Shown piece after piece: positions 40,908 to 49,364 of a stretch of 64,000 nucleotides of DNA. The notes beneath the pieces are model-generated. The model saw only the letters and a program-made list of their open reading frames with translations. It was not told where the DNA came from and did no database searches. A program made the position numbers and the translations under genes. The stretch is from Treponema_I sp045599005 (lineage in GTDB: Bacteria > Spirochaetota > Spirochaetia > Treponematales > Treponemataceae), in NCBI GenBank assembly GCA_045599005.1, contig JAZRVF010000005.1, forward strand, positions 1-64,000, read 5' to 3'. The number at the start of each line of letters is the position of its first letter. Position 1 is the first letter of the stretch.

Positions 40908-42794
40908 TTACCGGAGTATGTTTATCAGATCCCTGCGTCCTGCCTTCTCAAGTGCTTCGCGGACAAGAGGTCTGTTCTCCGGTTTCTTGAACTGGATCAC
41001 AGCACGCTGCAGTCTGCGTTCTCTTGCTCCCTTTGCGACATATATTTTTTTCATGTGGCCTTTTTCATCCTTTGAGTAAGGATCCAGCTCCGTATAATAC
41101 TGACAGGTGGAAAGACTTCCGGGAGTCGGGTAAAAATCCTGGATCTGGTCAGGGACAAATCCGGTCTTTTTCAGATAAAGAGCAGTGTCAATCGCCTCGG
41201 CAAGTCCTGCCCCCGGGTGGGCAACGATGTAATACGGAACAAGATACTGTTTCATGCCCAGTTTCTTATTCATCGCCTCGTAATCTGCCGAAAACTTTTC
41301 ATAGACTTTGTGCGTGGATTTACGCATCAGTCCAAGAATCCGGTCGTTGGAATTCTCCGGCGCAACTTTCAGCTGTCCGGAAATGTGGTGGCGGCAGAGG
41401 TCTTCAAGAAACTGTCTGTCTTTGTCCATTTCCAGATAATCAAAGCGGATTCCGCTGCGGACAAAGACTTTCTTGACGTTGGGAACTGCCCGGAGTTTCC
41501 CCAGAAGCGACACGTAATCCCTGTGATCCACTTCCAGATTGGGGCAGGGTTCCGTTCCCAGACACTGCCGGTTTTTGCACACGCCGTTTTTCAGCTGTTT
41601 TTTACATGAAGGCTGGCGGAAGTTTGCCGTGGGACCGCCCACATCATGAATATATCCCTTGAAGCCCGGTGTCTTTGTAAGCTGCTCCGCTTCTTTTACC
41701 AGTGATTCGTGACTGCGGGCCTGGATGCGTCGTCCCTGATGAAAAGTGATCGCGCAGAAAGAGCATGCACCGAAACAGCCGCGGACGCTTGTAAGAGAAA
41801 AAAGCACTTCCGCAAGGGCGGGTACTCCTGTTCTGCCGTTTTCCGCAGGCTGGTCATACATGGGGTGCCATCTGCGCGTATAAGGCAGTTCCATCACCCG
41901 GTCGAATTCCTCGGTGCTCAGCGGAAGGGCCGGCGGATTCTGCACGACAAAACGGGTGTCTGCCTGTTCAACAAGAACTGCCGCATTGATTGCATCTGTA
42001 TTCTGTTCCTGAATTACAAAACTTTCTGCAAAACGTTCTTTGCTTTCGGGCGTATTTTTTGAGATCTCCTCAAATGAGGGAAGACAGATCAGTTCCCTGG
42101 AAGCACCGGAGTTCTCAGAGACACTTCCGAAACAGTAGCGGTCAAAATCCTCTGTCTCTTCTTTTTTTGATGTCCACCAGCATGTTCCGCGCACATTGCG
42201 TATCTGTCTTGCAGGAACACCGGCAGCCAGCTGATCCGCAATCTCTATGATGGAATGCTCACCCATCCCGTACATCAGCAGATCGGCCTTGCAGTCCAAA
42301 AGAATTGATTTCCGCACTTTGTCAGACCAATAATCATAGTGTGTCATGCGCCGGAGACTCGCCTCAATTCCGCCGATCAGGACAGGAACACCTTTGTATG
42401 CTTCCTTGATCTTAGCCACATAGGTGATCAGGGCACGGTCAGGTCTGTGTCCTGCAACTCCTCCGTGGGCATAGGCATCTTCCGAACGGGGTTTGTTGTT
42501 TGCAGTGTAATTGCTGACCATGCTGTCCATGGCTCCAGCACTAACAAGAAAAGCCAGGCGTGGGCGTCCGAACACCTTGAAACTTTCGGCGCTTCTGAAG
42601 TCAGGCTGTGGAATGATCCCCACTGAGTATCCATGGCTTTCAAGCAGGCGTCCCAGAAGGGCTGCTGCGAAAGACGGATGGTCAACATAAGCGTCACCGC
42701 TTACGAAGACAAAATCCGGCTGATCAATTCCCCTGTCATGCAACTCCTGCATAGAAACAGGCATGAACGTTGATTCAGCTGGCATATCTGTCAT
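40908..42794 (-). CDS. ygiQ: YgiQ-family radical SAM protein
   Basis: A 628-residue enzyme of unknown reaction. N-terminal YgiQ domain (GDAYVDHPSFAAALLGRLLE near 34; PVLIGGIEASLRR near 140), radical SAM cluster motif CFGACSFCAITFHQGR near 340 with CxxxCxxC, and the conserved TPGFKGYIHDVGGPTANF after it. The C-terminal part ends in the basic KKPENRPLVREAL region common to YgiQ. Overlaps the end of plsC by 20 bases, so it is co-transcribed with it. Confidence 0.95.
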   Translation of the reverse strand: MTDMPAESTFMPVSMQELHDRGIDQPDFVFVSGDAYVDHPSFAAALLGRLLESHGYSVGIIPQPDFRSAESFKVFGRPRLAFLVSAGAMDSMVSNYTANNKPRSEDAYAHGGVAGHRPDRALITYVAKIKEAYKGVPVLIGGIEASLRRMTHYDYWSDKVRKSILLDCKADLLMYGMGEHSIIEIADQLAAGVPARQIRNVRGTCWWTSKKEETEDFDRYCFGSVSENSGASRELICLPSFEEISKNTPESKERFAESFVIQEQNTDAINAAVLVEQADTRFVVQNPPALPLSTEEFDRVMELPYTRRWHPMYDQPAENGRTGVPALAEVLFSLTSVRGCFGACSFCAITFHQGRRIQARSHESLVKEAEQLTKTPGFKGYIHDVGGPTANFRQPSCKKQLKNGVCKNRQCLGTEPCPNLEVDHRDYVSLLGKLRAVPNVKKVFVRSGIRFDYLEMDKDRQFLEDLCRHHISGQLKVAPENSNDRILGLMRKSTHKVYEKFSADYEAMNKKLGMKQYLVPYYIVAHPGAGLAEAIDTALYLKKTGFVPDQIQDFYPTPGSLSTCQYYTELDPYSKDEKGHMKKIYVAKGARERRLQRAVIQFKKPENRPLVREALEKAGRRDLINILR

Positions 42795-43584
42795 TTTCCA
42801 GAAGGAAAGAATTCATCATCTCGGAACACTGATCGCAGATTTCTGTGGTTCTGCGGTCTCCCGGCTCAATTACATCAAGCACGTCCATATAGATGTCCGT
42901 AAAGGACCAGGGCGCGTTTTTATGGATGTTTTCCGTTCCCCGGAGAACTACGACAACAATGGGGCACTGGGCCTTTGTCGCAATCTTGAAAGAACCGGCA
43001 TGCAGTTCACCAAGTTTTCCGTCCTTGCTTCTTGTTCCTTCCGGAAAGATACCCACGGATATCTCACCGCTCTGGATATAGTCAATGGCTTTTATGATAG
43101 TGCCCACCGCATTTTTCGGGTTTTCCCGGTCAATCGCAAGGTACCCTGATTTTTTCATCAGTTTACGGGCAAGAGGAATCTTGAAGTTCTCCGGCTTTGA
43201 GATATATGCGATATGATTGTTGCCCAGGAGATAAGCCTGGAACATATTGTCAAAACGGGAACGGTGGTTTGACACCAGAAGGAACTTGCGGTCCACGGGG
43301 ATTTTTTCAAGCCCTGTGACATGAACTCTGGAGCGGGCCATCCGGCAGAGGTAACGGTACCCAATATTCAGGTTGAAGTAGTAGAATCTGGAGTATTTTT
43401 CCTGAGGTTTATCCATGTTGACGGGCAATGTGATAATAATCAGATAAATCCAGAAAACAAGATGAAAAAGAACTACAGAACCAAGGAAAAAAAGGGGAAT
43501 CAGCCAGATAAAGCTGACGGGAAGATCAAGCAGGATCCAGCTTAAAACTGATATACCGGCACATAAAGCATAAACTAGTCGCAT
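42775..43584 (-). CDS. plsC: 1-acyl-sn-glycerol-3-phosphate acyltransferase
   Basis: A 269-residue membrane enzyme making phosphatidic acid. Three hydrophobic segments in residues 1-60, acyltransferase block I NHRSRFD near 109-115 (HxxxxD), block III FPEGTRSKDGKLG near 184, and a final VVVLRGTENI strand. ATG 43584 has GGAGAA directly upstream, but a TAAAAT box also ends six bases before it, so the message could be leaderless or carry a minimal leader. Followed by ygiQ with overlap. Confidence 0.93.
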   Translation of the reverse strand: MRLVYALCAGISVLSWILLDLPVSFIWLIPLFFLGSVVLFHLVFWIYLIIITLPVNMDKPQEKYSRFYYFNLNIGYRYLCRMARSRVHVTGLEKIPVDRKFLLVSNHRSRFDNMFQAYLLGNNHIAYISKPENFKIPLARKLMKKSGYLAIDRENPKNAVGTIIKAIDYIQSGEISVGIFPEGTRSKDGKLGELHAGSFKIATKAQCPIVVVVLRGTENIHKNAPWSFTDIYMDVLDVIEPGDRRTTEICDQCSEMMNSFLLENDRYAS

Positions 43585-43590
43585 TTCTCC

Positions 43591-43618
43591 ATTTTATCAT
43601 AAAGTCGTGATCATGTAA
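43591..43618 (-). promoter_or_regulatory. Promoter of plsC-ygiQ
   Basis: TTACAT (43613-43618), 16 bases, TAAAAT (43591-43596), six bases to ATG 43584. Confidence 0.52.
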
Positions 43619-43661
43619 GTCATATCCGATGAATTTGCTTTAAAAAACCCGTTCTTTGCGC

Positions 43662-43667
43662 TATTAT
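43662..43667 (+). promoter_or_regulatory. -10 box of 43674 gene, leaderless
   Basis: TATTAT six bases before ATG 43674; the -35 region is weak. Confidence 0.5.
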
Positions 43668-43673
43668 CAAGGC

Positions 43674-44705
43674 ATGTCCACAAGTTTAACCGGCAGTCTT
43701 TTTATTCTTGTCATTCTTCTGCCAGCTGTCCTGCGATTTTTCTTTCACAAACGTGCAGCTCTTGATACTGCGGTACTTCTTGCACCCGGTTCCTTCGGTG
43801 CTGTCCTGCTGTATATCGCGGCTTATGGAATCAGTCTGGTCTCTCTGGCTCTTCTTGCCTTAAGTCTTGTGGTCTGCATAACCAATTTCCGTGCTTTCCT
43901 GCGTTACGTCAACGGACTTGTGGTTGATTTCTACAGCCCTGTTTTCTGCATCTCTTCTTTTCTGGAAGCAATCCTTGTTGTGATGTTTCTTGTTCTCCAG
44001 CTGATTTATCCGCCTTTTTCCGACAAAGAGGTGTTTTTCACAACACAGAGCAGACCCTCGTATACCGAACAGCATTCCATTCTCTCCGGATCCGGCTATT
44101 CGGGGCTGGTGGAACGTTCCAGTCTGTTCGGGCCGGCAAATGTCTCTCTGTACACTTTTTCACCTGCTGATGAAAATGAAAATCCTATAATTCTTTATAT
44201 TCCATCACTCTGCACCGCCACTGAGGATTTTGAGACCGTACTTACAGGACTTGCTGAAAAAGGATTCACCACAGTTTCCGCGGACTGCAACCTGTCAGAC
44301 ATTCAGTATGCAGATCCTTTTCTCAACAGGGCTTTTGTCCGGCCTTTCTACATGCGTATCCAGAAATTCAACAATCCCGGTGGATACGCGGCTTTTGAAG
44401 CAACATCCGCCCAGAAAAAAGTGATGGAAGCAAAAGTCCTTTACGATTACATCCGCGGGAATTACCCTTCCAGAGAGATTCTTGTGGTGGCAGAAGATCC
44501 TGTGGCTTCACTGCTTTCCCGGGATTATAAAGTCTGCACGCTTTCTCTGGGAGGACTGGCGCTCCTTCCATGCAGTAAGCCCTGGGAAGCTTTTTTACTT
44601 AATCCTGACGAATACAATTTAGGCACACGCAAAGAAAGAACCGCTCTGAAAGAAAGTGTCCTGAGACAGATAATCGGTGCGGCGGAAAAAGTGAGGCAAA
44701 AATGA
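43674..44705 (+). CDS. Unrecognised membrane-anchored protein with possible alpha/beta-hydrolase-like domain
   Basis: A 343-residue protein. Four hydrophobic segments in residues 1-110, then a soluble domain that reads like a degenerate alpha/beta hydrolase (ENPIILYIPSLCTATEDFE, GLAEKGFTTVSADC, EILVVAEDPVASLL), without a clear GxSxG nucleophile. ATG 43674 is preferred to the upstream TTG. It overlaps the Nif3-like gene by four bases (ATGA), which implies joint expression but no obvious functional link. Family not recognised. Confidence 0.6.
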   Translation: MSTSLTGSLFILVILLPAVLRFFFHKRAALDTAVLLAPGSFGAVLLYIAAYGISLVSLALLALSLVVCITNFRAFLRYVNGLVVDFYSPVFCISSFLEAILVVMFLVLQLIYPPFSDKEVFFTTQSRPSYTEQHSILSGSGYSGLVERSSLFGPANVSLYTFSPADENENPIILYIPSLCTATEDFETVLTGLAEKGFTTVSADCNLSDIQYADPFLNRAFVRPFYMRIQKFNNPGGYAAFEATSAQKKVMEAKVLYDYIRGNYPSREILVVAEDPVASLLSRDYKVCTLSLGGLALLPCSKPWEAFLLNPDEYNLGTRKERTALKESVLRQIIGAAEKVRQK

Positions 44706-45460
44706 CTCTAGATCAGCTGAATGAATATTTCTGTAATTACTTGAAACTTGAAGACTTCAGGAACGATATTTCCATGAACGGAATCCAGGTGCAGAACAGT
44801 TCGCCTGAATCAAAAGAAATCCGGACAGTTGCGTTTGCTGTGGATGCCTGTCTTGAAACGATTGAGAAAGCCGCCGCTGCGGGAGCTGACCTGCTCTTTG
44901 TCCATCACGGGCTTTTCTGGGGAAGTCCCATCGCTGTCAGCGGAAGTCATTACAAAAGAATCAAGGCACTTCTGGATTCTGACATGGCCCTTTTTGCCTG
45001 CCACATCCCTCTGGATGCACATCCGGTGAGCGGCAACAATGCGGGGCTGGCAAAGCGGATGAATCTGTCTGACCTGAAGGCTTTCGGCTCGTGGCGTGGA
45101 ATGATTCTTGGATTTGTGGGTAATCTTCCGGAACCTGTGAGATTCACAGACTTTCTGGCGGAGTTTTTCCCCGATGCAAATGTTGTTCTGCCTTTTGGAA
45201 AAGAATATGTGAGACGTGTGGCGGTGATTTCAGGTGGAGCTGCTGAAGAACTGGAAGACGCGATTGCAGAAGGTGCAGACCTGTACATTACCGGTGAGCT
45301 GGGGCACGAACAGTACCACGTGGCAAAAGAAGCCGGCATAAATGCGGTTGCAGGCGGACATTACAACACCGAGACTGTGGGCGTTTCTCTCATGATGGAG
45401 AAAGTCCGCGCTGAACTGGGATTAAACACTGTTTTTATTGACGTGCCCACCAGACTGTAG
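44702..45460 (+). CDS. Nif3-like dinuclear metal centre protein
   Basis: A 252-residue member of the NIF3/YbgI/GTP cyclohydrolase I type 2 family, which binds two metal ions. Conserved segments: NGIQVQNSSPE near 22, AFAVDACLETIEKAAAAGAD, LLFVHHGLFWG near 64 (metal His pair), CHIPLDAHP near 100, and the C-terminal ELGHEQYHVAKE and GGHYNTETVG with the remaining ligands. It lacks the PII-like insert of longer members. Function in bacteria is poorly defined. Coupled by ATGA to the preceding gene. Confidence 0.93.
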   Translation: MTLDQLNEYFCNYLKLEDFRNDISMNGIQVQNSSPESKEIRTVAFAVDACLETIEKAAAAGADLLFVHHGLFWGSPIAVSGSHYKRIKALLDSDMALFACHIPLDAHPVSGNNAGLAKRMNLSDLKAFGSWRGMILGFVGNLPEPVRFTDFLAEFFPDANVVLPFGKEYVRRVAVISGGAAEELEDAIAEGADLYITGELGHEQYHVAKEAGINAVAGGHYNTETVGVSLMMEKVRAELGLNTVFIDVPTRL

Positions 45461-45485
45461 CAAGTCCGGCAGGCAAAGGGCATCC

Positions 45486-46313
45486 TTATTTTTCCGGAGG
45501 AAGTGCTTCCTGAGCGGCCTGCATTGCCTCTGATGCTTCTTTCAGTGATTTCCGGTTCAACTGTTCTGCTTCGCGGAGCATTGCGGCCGGAACCCCATAG
45601 GCTTTTTCCAGGGCTTCCTTTACGAGAACTTCGTCAGGCGTGCCGAAATCCATGTTTCTGTCTGGGTAAAAAAGGAGTACGTTTTCCGCGTAGCGCCGGC
45701 TAAGATCCAGTTCATGCATTGCCATACACACGGGAATCTTCCGTTCTGCAGAGTAGGAACGCAGAAAATCCATTGCCTTTTCTTTCTGGCGAGTTTCCAT
45801 GGCAAACATCGGTTCGTCCAGGAAAACACTTTTTGATCCGAACAGTACTGAAAAAGCCAGCAGAACGCGCTGAATCTCACCCTTTGCGATGCCGGTAAGC
45901 TTTTTGTCCAGAATCTTTGCCAGTTCAAAAGCCTCCAGGGTGCTGTCAAAAAGGGCTTTTTCTTTTCCGGCGTAGAGACCGTTGCTGAAAACATATTCAA
46001 GCAGTTCCGCCACCTTATCATCAGTGTCAAATTCCATGTTCTGATAAACAAAGGATGAAAGCTGTCCCCGTGATTCCTCATCCATGGCAGCCACATCCTG
46101 ACCGAGAAGCAGGACTTTTCCCTGCTGTGGTTTTACGCGGCCTGAAGCAAGCAGCATGAATGTTGATTTTCCGCTGGCATTGGGGCCGATAAGACTGATG
46201 AAAGATGCAGGCAGAGCTGCAGTAAAATAATCAAAAACCGGTTTCGGCTGGAGCTCATCGTCTTCTACAGGCGGATAAGTGTAGCTGACGTTGTTAAATT
46301 CAATGAAATTCAT
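45486..46313 (-). CDS. ABC transporter ATP-binding protein
   Basis: A 275-residue ATPase subunit. Walker A GPNASGKST near 44-52, Q-loop VYQNMEFD near 90, signature region LTGIAKGEIQRVLLA in place of LSGGE, Walker B SVFLDEPMFAME near 163, and H-loop MAMHELDLSRR near 200. A helical Ala/Glu-rich tail follows. No permease or binding protein gene is adjacent. ATG 46313 lies six bases after CATACT of a TTGCCT-17-CATACT promoter, so it is probably leaderless. Confidence 0.87.
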   Translation of the reverse strand: MNFIEFNNVSYTYPPVEDDELQPKPVFDYFTAALPASFISLIGPNASGKSTFMLLASGRVKPQQGKVLLLGQDVAAMDEESRGQLSSFVYQNMEFDTDDKVAELLEYVFSNGLYAGKEKALFDSTLEAFELAKILDKKLTGIAKGEIQRVLLAFSVLFGSKSVFLDEPMFAMETRQKEKAMDFLRSYSAERKIPVCMAMHELDLSRRYAENVLLFYPDRNMDFGTPDEVLVKEALEKAYGVPAAMLREAEQLNRKSLKEASEAMQAAQEALPPEK

Positions 46314-46319
46314 AAAACA

Positions 46320-46348
46320 AGTATGCACGAAAGCCGCTTCTAAGGCAA
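46320..46348 (-). promoter_or_regulatory. Promoter of ABC ATPase gene, leaderless
   Basis: TTGCCT (46343-46348), 17 bases, CATACT (46320-46325), six bases to ATG 46313. Confidence 0.6.
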
Positions 46349-46370
46349 TCGGCAAAATTCTGGCAGAACA

Positions 46371-46402
46371 AAAAAAAACCGCCGGAAAAACCCGACGGCC
46401 TT
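46371..46402 (-). terminator. Terminator of chemotaxis receptor gene
   Basis: On the minus strand CCGTCGG, short loop, CCGGCGG and eight T, 20 bases after the stop. Confidence 0.85.
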
Positions 46403-46421
46403 TGAAAACACTGTGTAAAAA

Positions 46422-48293
46422 TCAGACCTTGAATTTGAGTGTCTGTTTTTCCATCTCTTTTGCTGCAGCACTGTTTCTGTCAACAGCGCCTTTTACGGAT
46501 TCAATTGTTCTTGTGATTGCATCGGTATCATCAGACATTGTGTTCATTGCCTCGTGAATACCCTGTGTGATGTCCGCAAGTTTCTGCATCTCAACAAAAA
46601 CCTCCTGACTTCCCTGCAGCATCAGTGCAGAGCCGTCTTTTACAGAACCGGTTGTGTCATTGATTGTATGCATTGCCTCAAGAATCTGGGAGGATCCGGA
46701 ACTCTGTTCCTGCATTGCGTGCATGATGATCTCTTCCTGATTCTTAACTTTTTCTGTCAGATCAAAAATTCTTGAGAACTGTTCCTGAACCTGCTCTGTG
46801 CTGGACAGAACCTGGGAGATTGAGTCACCGAGCACTTTGAGCCGGTTTGTGATCATTGTGCTCTGTTCGTTGGATTCTTCTGCAAGTTTGCGGATCTCGT
46901 CAGCAACAACAGAGAATCCCTTTCCGGCGTCTCCTGCATGGGCAGCTTCGATAGCGGCATTCATTGCAAGCATGTTGGTCTGTTCAGCAATGTGCTGGAT
47001 AACTGTGGAAGCTTCCTGCATTCCTTCTGATTCCTCAAAAATCTTCTGGGACATCACAACAGCGCTTTCAACTTTCTGCTGTCCGGAAGCTGCTTCTTCG
47101 TCAAGAGCGGAAACAGTTTTTGCGTTGTTTGAAAGAATGTCGGTCACTGAATTGATGTTTGCAACCATTTCCTCAACTGCTGCGGTGGCCTGCTCAACAC
47201 TGCTTGCCTGATAGATAATATTGTTGTCCAGTTTCTTGATGTTGTCAGTGATTTTCTGGACAGTCGCAGTTGTCTCCTCAACACCTGCGGACTGGTTGAT
47301 CATCTCGTTCTTGACCTTTGAAATCGCTCCTGTGACTTCCTCAACCTGAAGAGCCATTTCTGATGTGTTTTTATCCAGCTGAATTGCCATGTCACGGGAA
47401 ACTACACCTGAGTCCTGGATTCCTTTGATCAGCTCGCGGGTTGTGTCAGAGAAATTGTTGAAACTTACTGCCAGGAGACCGAAGGAGTCACGGGAAGAAA
47501 GTGCAATCTTTGACTGAGTGTAATCGCCTTTTGCAACTGCTGCGGCAAACACCTCAAGTTCCTCGATACGCTGCTCTTTTTCGCGCATCTGGATTGTCAT
47601 ACCTGCGGTTGTAGTGAAAACACCGATAAAGCCCAGAGGCAGAACACGTGTGAATACAAAGCGGACTGTGTCTGTCTCAGGATGGAAGTGCAGTGTCATT
47701 ACGGCAGAAGTCATGATGAATGCCACACCTGTTATGCTGAAGAAAGTGATGAGCATTGTTGCAACAGACAGTTTGAGACCTTCGAATTCCTTGCGCAAAG
47801 GAACAAATCCCATGTATCTGGAAATTGTATGATTGAAAAGGATATAGCAGAAGACCGCAGGAATGAAGAAACATCCCAGAGATCCGAGCATCAGCGGAAG
47901 TCCGTAGTCATCAGCTTTGAAAGTGTAGCCCATTTCTGATGCCATTAAGACAGGATAGATCAGGTTGAGAAGAATCGGAAGGACGATCGCAAGAATGATG
48001 TAGCGCTTGTAGGCTTTGCTTGCTTTGACAAGCATGGCCTCCGAGCCGTCGAAGCCCAGAATGTTCCTCATGTTGATGATGTACATGGCAATAGGAATGA
48101 TAAGGCTGAGCCAGAAGTAAGCCTGGAAGCTGACGCTCTTGAGCAGATTGATTGTTGCCCGGTATTCAAAAATCTGAATGAACAGAACGTAACCCATGTA
48201 AACAAAGGGGCTGACAATATAGAGCAAAATTGTCCAAAGAAGAATCCCTACAGGAGGTTTGGGTACAACAGGATTTCGTTTCAGCAAACTCAT
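46422..48293 (-). CDS. Methyl-accepting chemotaxis protein with membrane-embedded sensor
   Basis: A 623-residue receptor. Six to seven hydrophobic segments in residues 15-230 with very short loops replace the usual periplasmic sensor, so the ligand is probably sensed in or near the membrane. A HAMP-like stretch (about 235-290), long coiled coil, and the signalling tip EQTNMLAMNAAIEAAHAGDA then GKGFSVVADEIRKLAEES near 435-470 follow. Acts with CheA/CheW to control the periplasmic flagella. GGAG precedes ATG 48293. Divergent from rpmH. Confidence 0.93.
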   Translation of the reverse strand: MSLLKRNPVVPKPPVGILLWTILLYIVSPFVYMGYVLFIQIFEYRATINLLKSVSFQAYFWLSLIIPIAMYIINMRNILGFDGSEAMLVKASKAYKRYIILAIVLPILLNLIYPVLMASEMGYTFKADDYGLPLMLGSLGCFFIPAVFCYILFNHTISRYMGFVPLRKEFEGLKLSVATMLITFFSITGVAFIMTSAVMTLHFHPETDTVRFVFTRVLPLGFIGVFTTTAGMTIQMREKEQRIEELEVFAAAVAKGDYTQSKIALSSRDSFGLLAVSFNNFSDTTRELIKGIQDSGVVSRDMAIQLDKNTSEMALQVEEVTGAISKVKNEMINQSAGVEETTATVQKITDNIKKLDNNIIYQASSVEQATAAVEEMVANINSVTDILSNNAKTVSALDEEAASGQQKVESAVVMSQKIFEESEGMQEASTVIQHIAEQTNMLAMNAAIEAAHAGDAGKGFSVVADEIRKLAEESNEQSTMITNRLKVLGDSISQVLSSTEQVQEQFSRIFDLTEKVKNQEEIIMHAMQEQSSGSSQILEAMHTINDTTGSVKDGSALMLQGSQEVFVEMQKLADITQGIHEAMNTMSDDTDAITRTIESVKGAVDRNSAAAKEMEKQTLKFKV

Positions 48294-48455
48294 GAAAAAT
48301 CTCCAAAATATAAATTTATTATCTATTATATCGTCTGATTTTATTTTTCCGAAAGAAAAAAACTATAATTATGTAGAAAAAATTACAAAATTATTGAGGA
48401 AAATGGTAAGAATATGTATGTAATATTATAGAAGAAAACTTTCTTTCCCTCTTAA

Positions 48456-48485
48456 TTGACTAAGAAACAGATAAAATGTTATATT
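48456..48485 (+). promoter_or_regulatory. Promoter of rpmH-rnpA-yidD-yidC-jag
   Basis: TTGACT (48456-48461), 18 bases, TATATT (48480-48485). Confidence 0.65.
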
Positions 48486-48517
48486 TTCCTACCCATGCTA
48501 TAAAGGGAAAATCTTAT

Positions 48518-48536
48518 AAGAGTGCAAAACACTCTT
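48518..48536 (+). other. Hairpin in rpmH leader
   Basis: AAGAGTG-CAAAA-CACTCTT, a perfect seven-pair stem eight bases before AAAGGAG of rpmH. May tune translation or stabilise the 5' end. Confidence 0.5.
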
Positions 48537-48557
48537 TAATATAAAGGAGACGTGTTC

Positions 48558-48713
48558 ATGAAACGGACATATCAGCCCAGTAAAGTTAAAAGAAACAGAA
48601 AATTCGGATTTCGTGCTCGCATGAAGACTCGTGGTGGCCGCTTGGTTCTTAAAAGACGCAGAGCAAAAGGACGCTACAAGCTGACAGTTTCTGACGAAAA
48701 GAAACCTTACTGA
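48558..48713 (+). CDS. rpmH: Ribosomal protein L34
   Basis: A 51-residue basic large-subunit protein beginning MKRTYQPSKVKRNRKFGFRA, the family signature, with the following RMKTRGGRLVLKRRRAKGR core. AAAGGAG precedes ATG 48558. It carries a short C-terminal extension (LTVSDEKKPY) beyond the usual 44-46 residues. First gene of the conserved rpmH-rnpA-yidD-yidC-jag block. In many bacteria dnaA is divergent from it; here the neighbour is a chemotaxis receptor. Confidence 0.98.
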   Translation: MKRTYQPSKVKRNRKFGFRARMKTRGGRLVLKRRRAKGRYKLTVSDEKKPY

Positions 48714-48748
48714 GAATAAACCCTCACTGAGGAAAGAGAGAAAAGCTC

Positions 48749-49099
48749 TTGTCTGAAACTGGTTGTTTTACCCGCTCTGAACGGGTAAAACGTTCCGATG
48801 AAATACAAATTCTGTTTAAAAAAGGGCAGAAAGTTGGCATCAAAGGTGCCAAACTTTTCTTTATGCAAAATGGTAAAGATTTTAACAGAATTGCATTTGC
48901 CCTTCCTCGCGGCTACGGTAATGCTGTTGAACGCAACAGAGCAAAACGGTTGAGCCGCGAAGCATATCGCTTATTCAAAACACACCTGAACACCGGATAT
49001 GACATGGTTTTCCTTGTCTACCCCGGCAATGACTCGTTCCCCTCGCGGTGTGAAGCATTTCGTCAGTTATGTCTTAAAGCAGGTCTCGTACACGAATGA
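48749..49099 (+). CDS. rnpA: Ribonuclease P protein component
   Basis: A 116-residue basic protein that assists the RNase P RNA in tRNA 5' maturation. Family core RNRAKRLSREAYR near 69-81 and FVLVYP-type FLVYPGND strand near 96; N-terminal RSERVKRSDEIQILFKKG. The start is TTG 48749, with GAGGAAAGAGAG upstream and no ATG available before the conserved domain. Overlaps yidD by four bases. Confidence 0.95.
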   Translation: MSETGCFTRSERVKRSDEIQILFKKGQKVGIKGAKLFFMQNGKDFNRIAFALPRGYGNAVERNRAKRLSREAYRLFKTHLNTGYDMVFLVYPGNDSFPSRCEAFRQLCLKAGLVHE

Positions 49100-49317
49100 A
49101 AAAGCCAGTGTCTCGGTGTCTGCTTTTTTTGATACATGGATATCAGGTATATATTTCACCTCTCTTTCCTCCGTGCTGCAGGTTTTATCCTACTTGTTCC
49201 AATTACGCAAAGGAAGCCATTCAGAAACATGGTGCCGCAAAAGGAAGTCTGCTTGCAGCAAAACGCATCCTCCGGTGCAACAAGTTTTTTCCTGGCGGTT
49301 ACGATCCGGTTCCCTGA
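49096..49317 (+). CDS. yidD: Membrane protein insertion efficiency factor
   Basis: A 73-residue protein that helps membrane protein insertion with YidC. Family marks: IHGYQVYISPLFPPCCRFYP, then TCSNYAKEAIQKHG, and the CNKFFPGGYDPVP end. Begins within the rnpA stop (ATGA). Position between rnpA and yidC is the usual one. Confidence 0.96.
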   Translation: MKKPVSRCLLFLIHGYQVYISPLFPPCCRFYPTCSNYAKEAIQKHGAAKGSLLAAKRILRCNKFFPGGYDPVP

Positions 49318-49364
49318 TTGTCTGGCTTTCGGTTGCGCAATGCAGTCACAGGAGTAACTGAATT

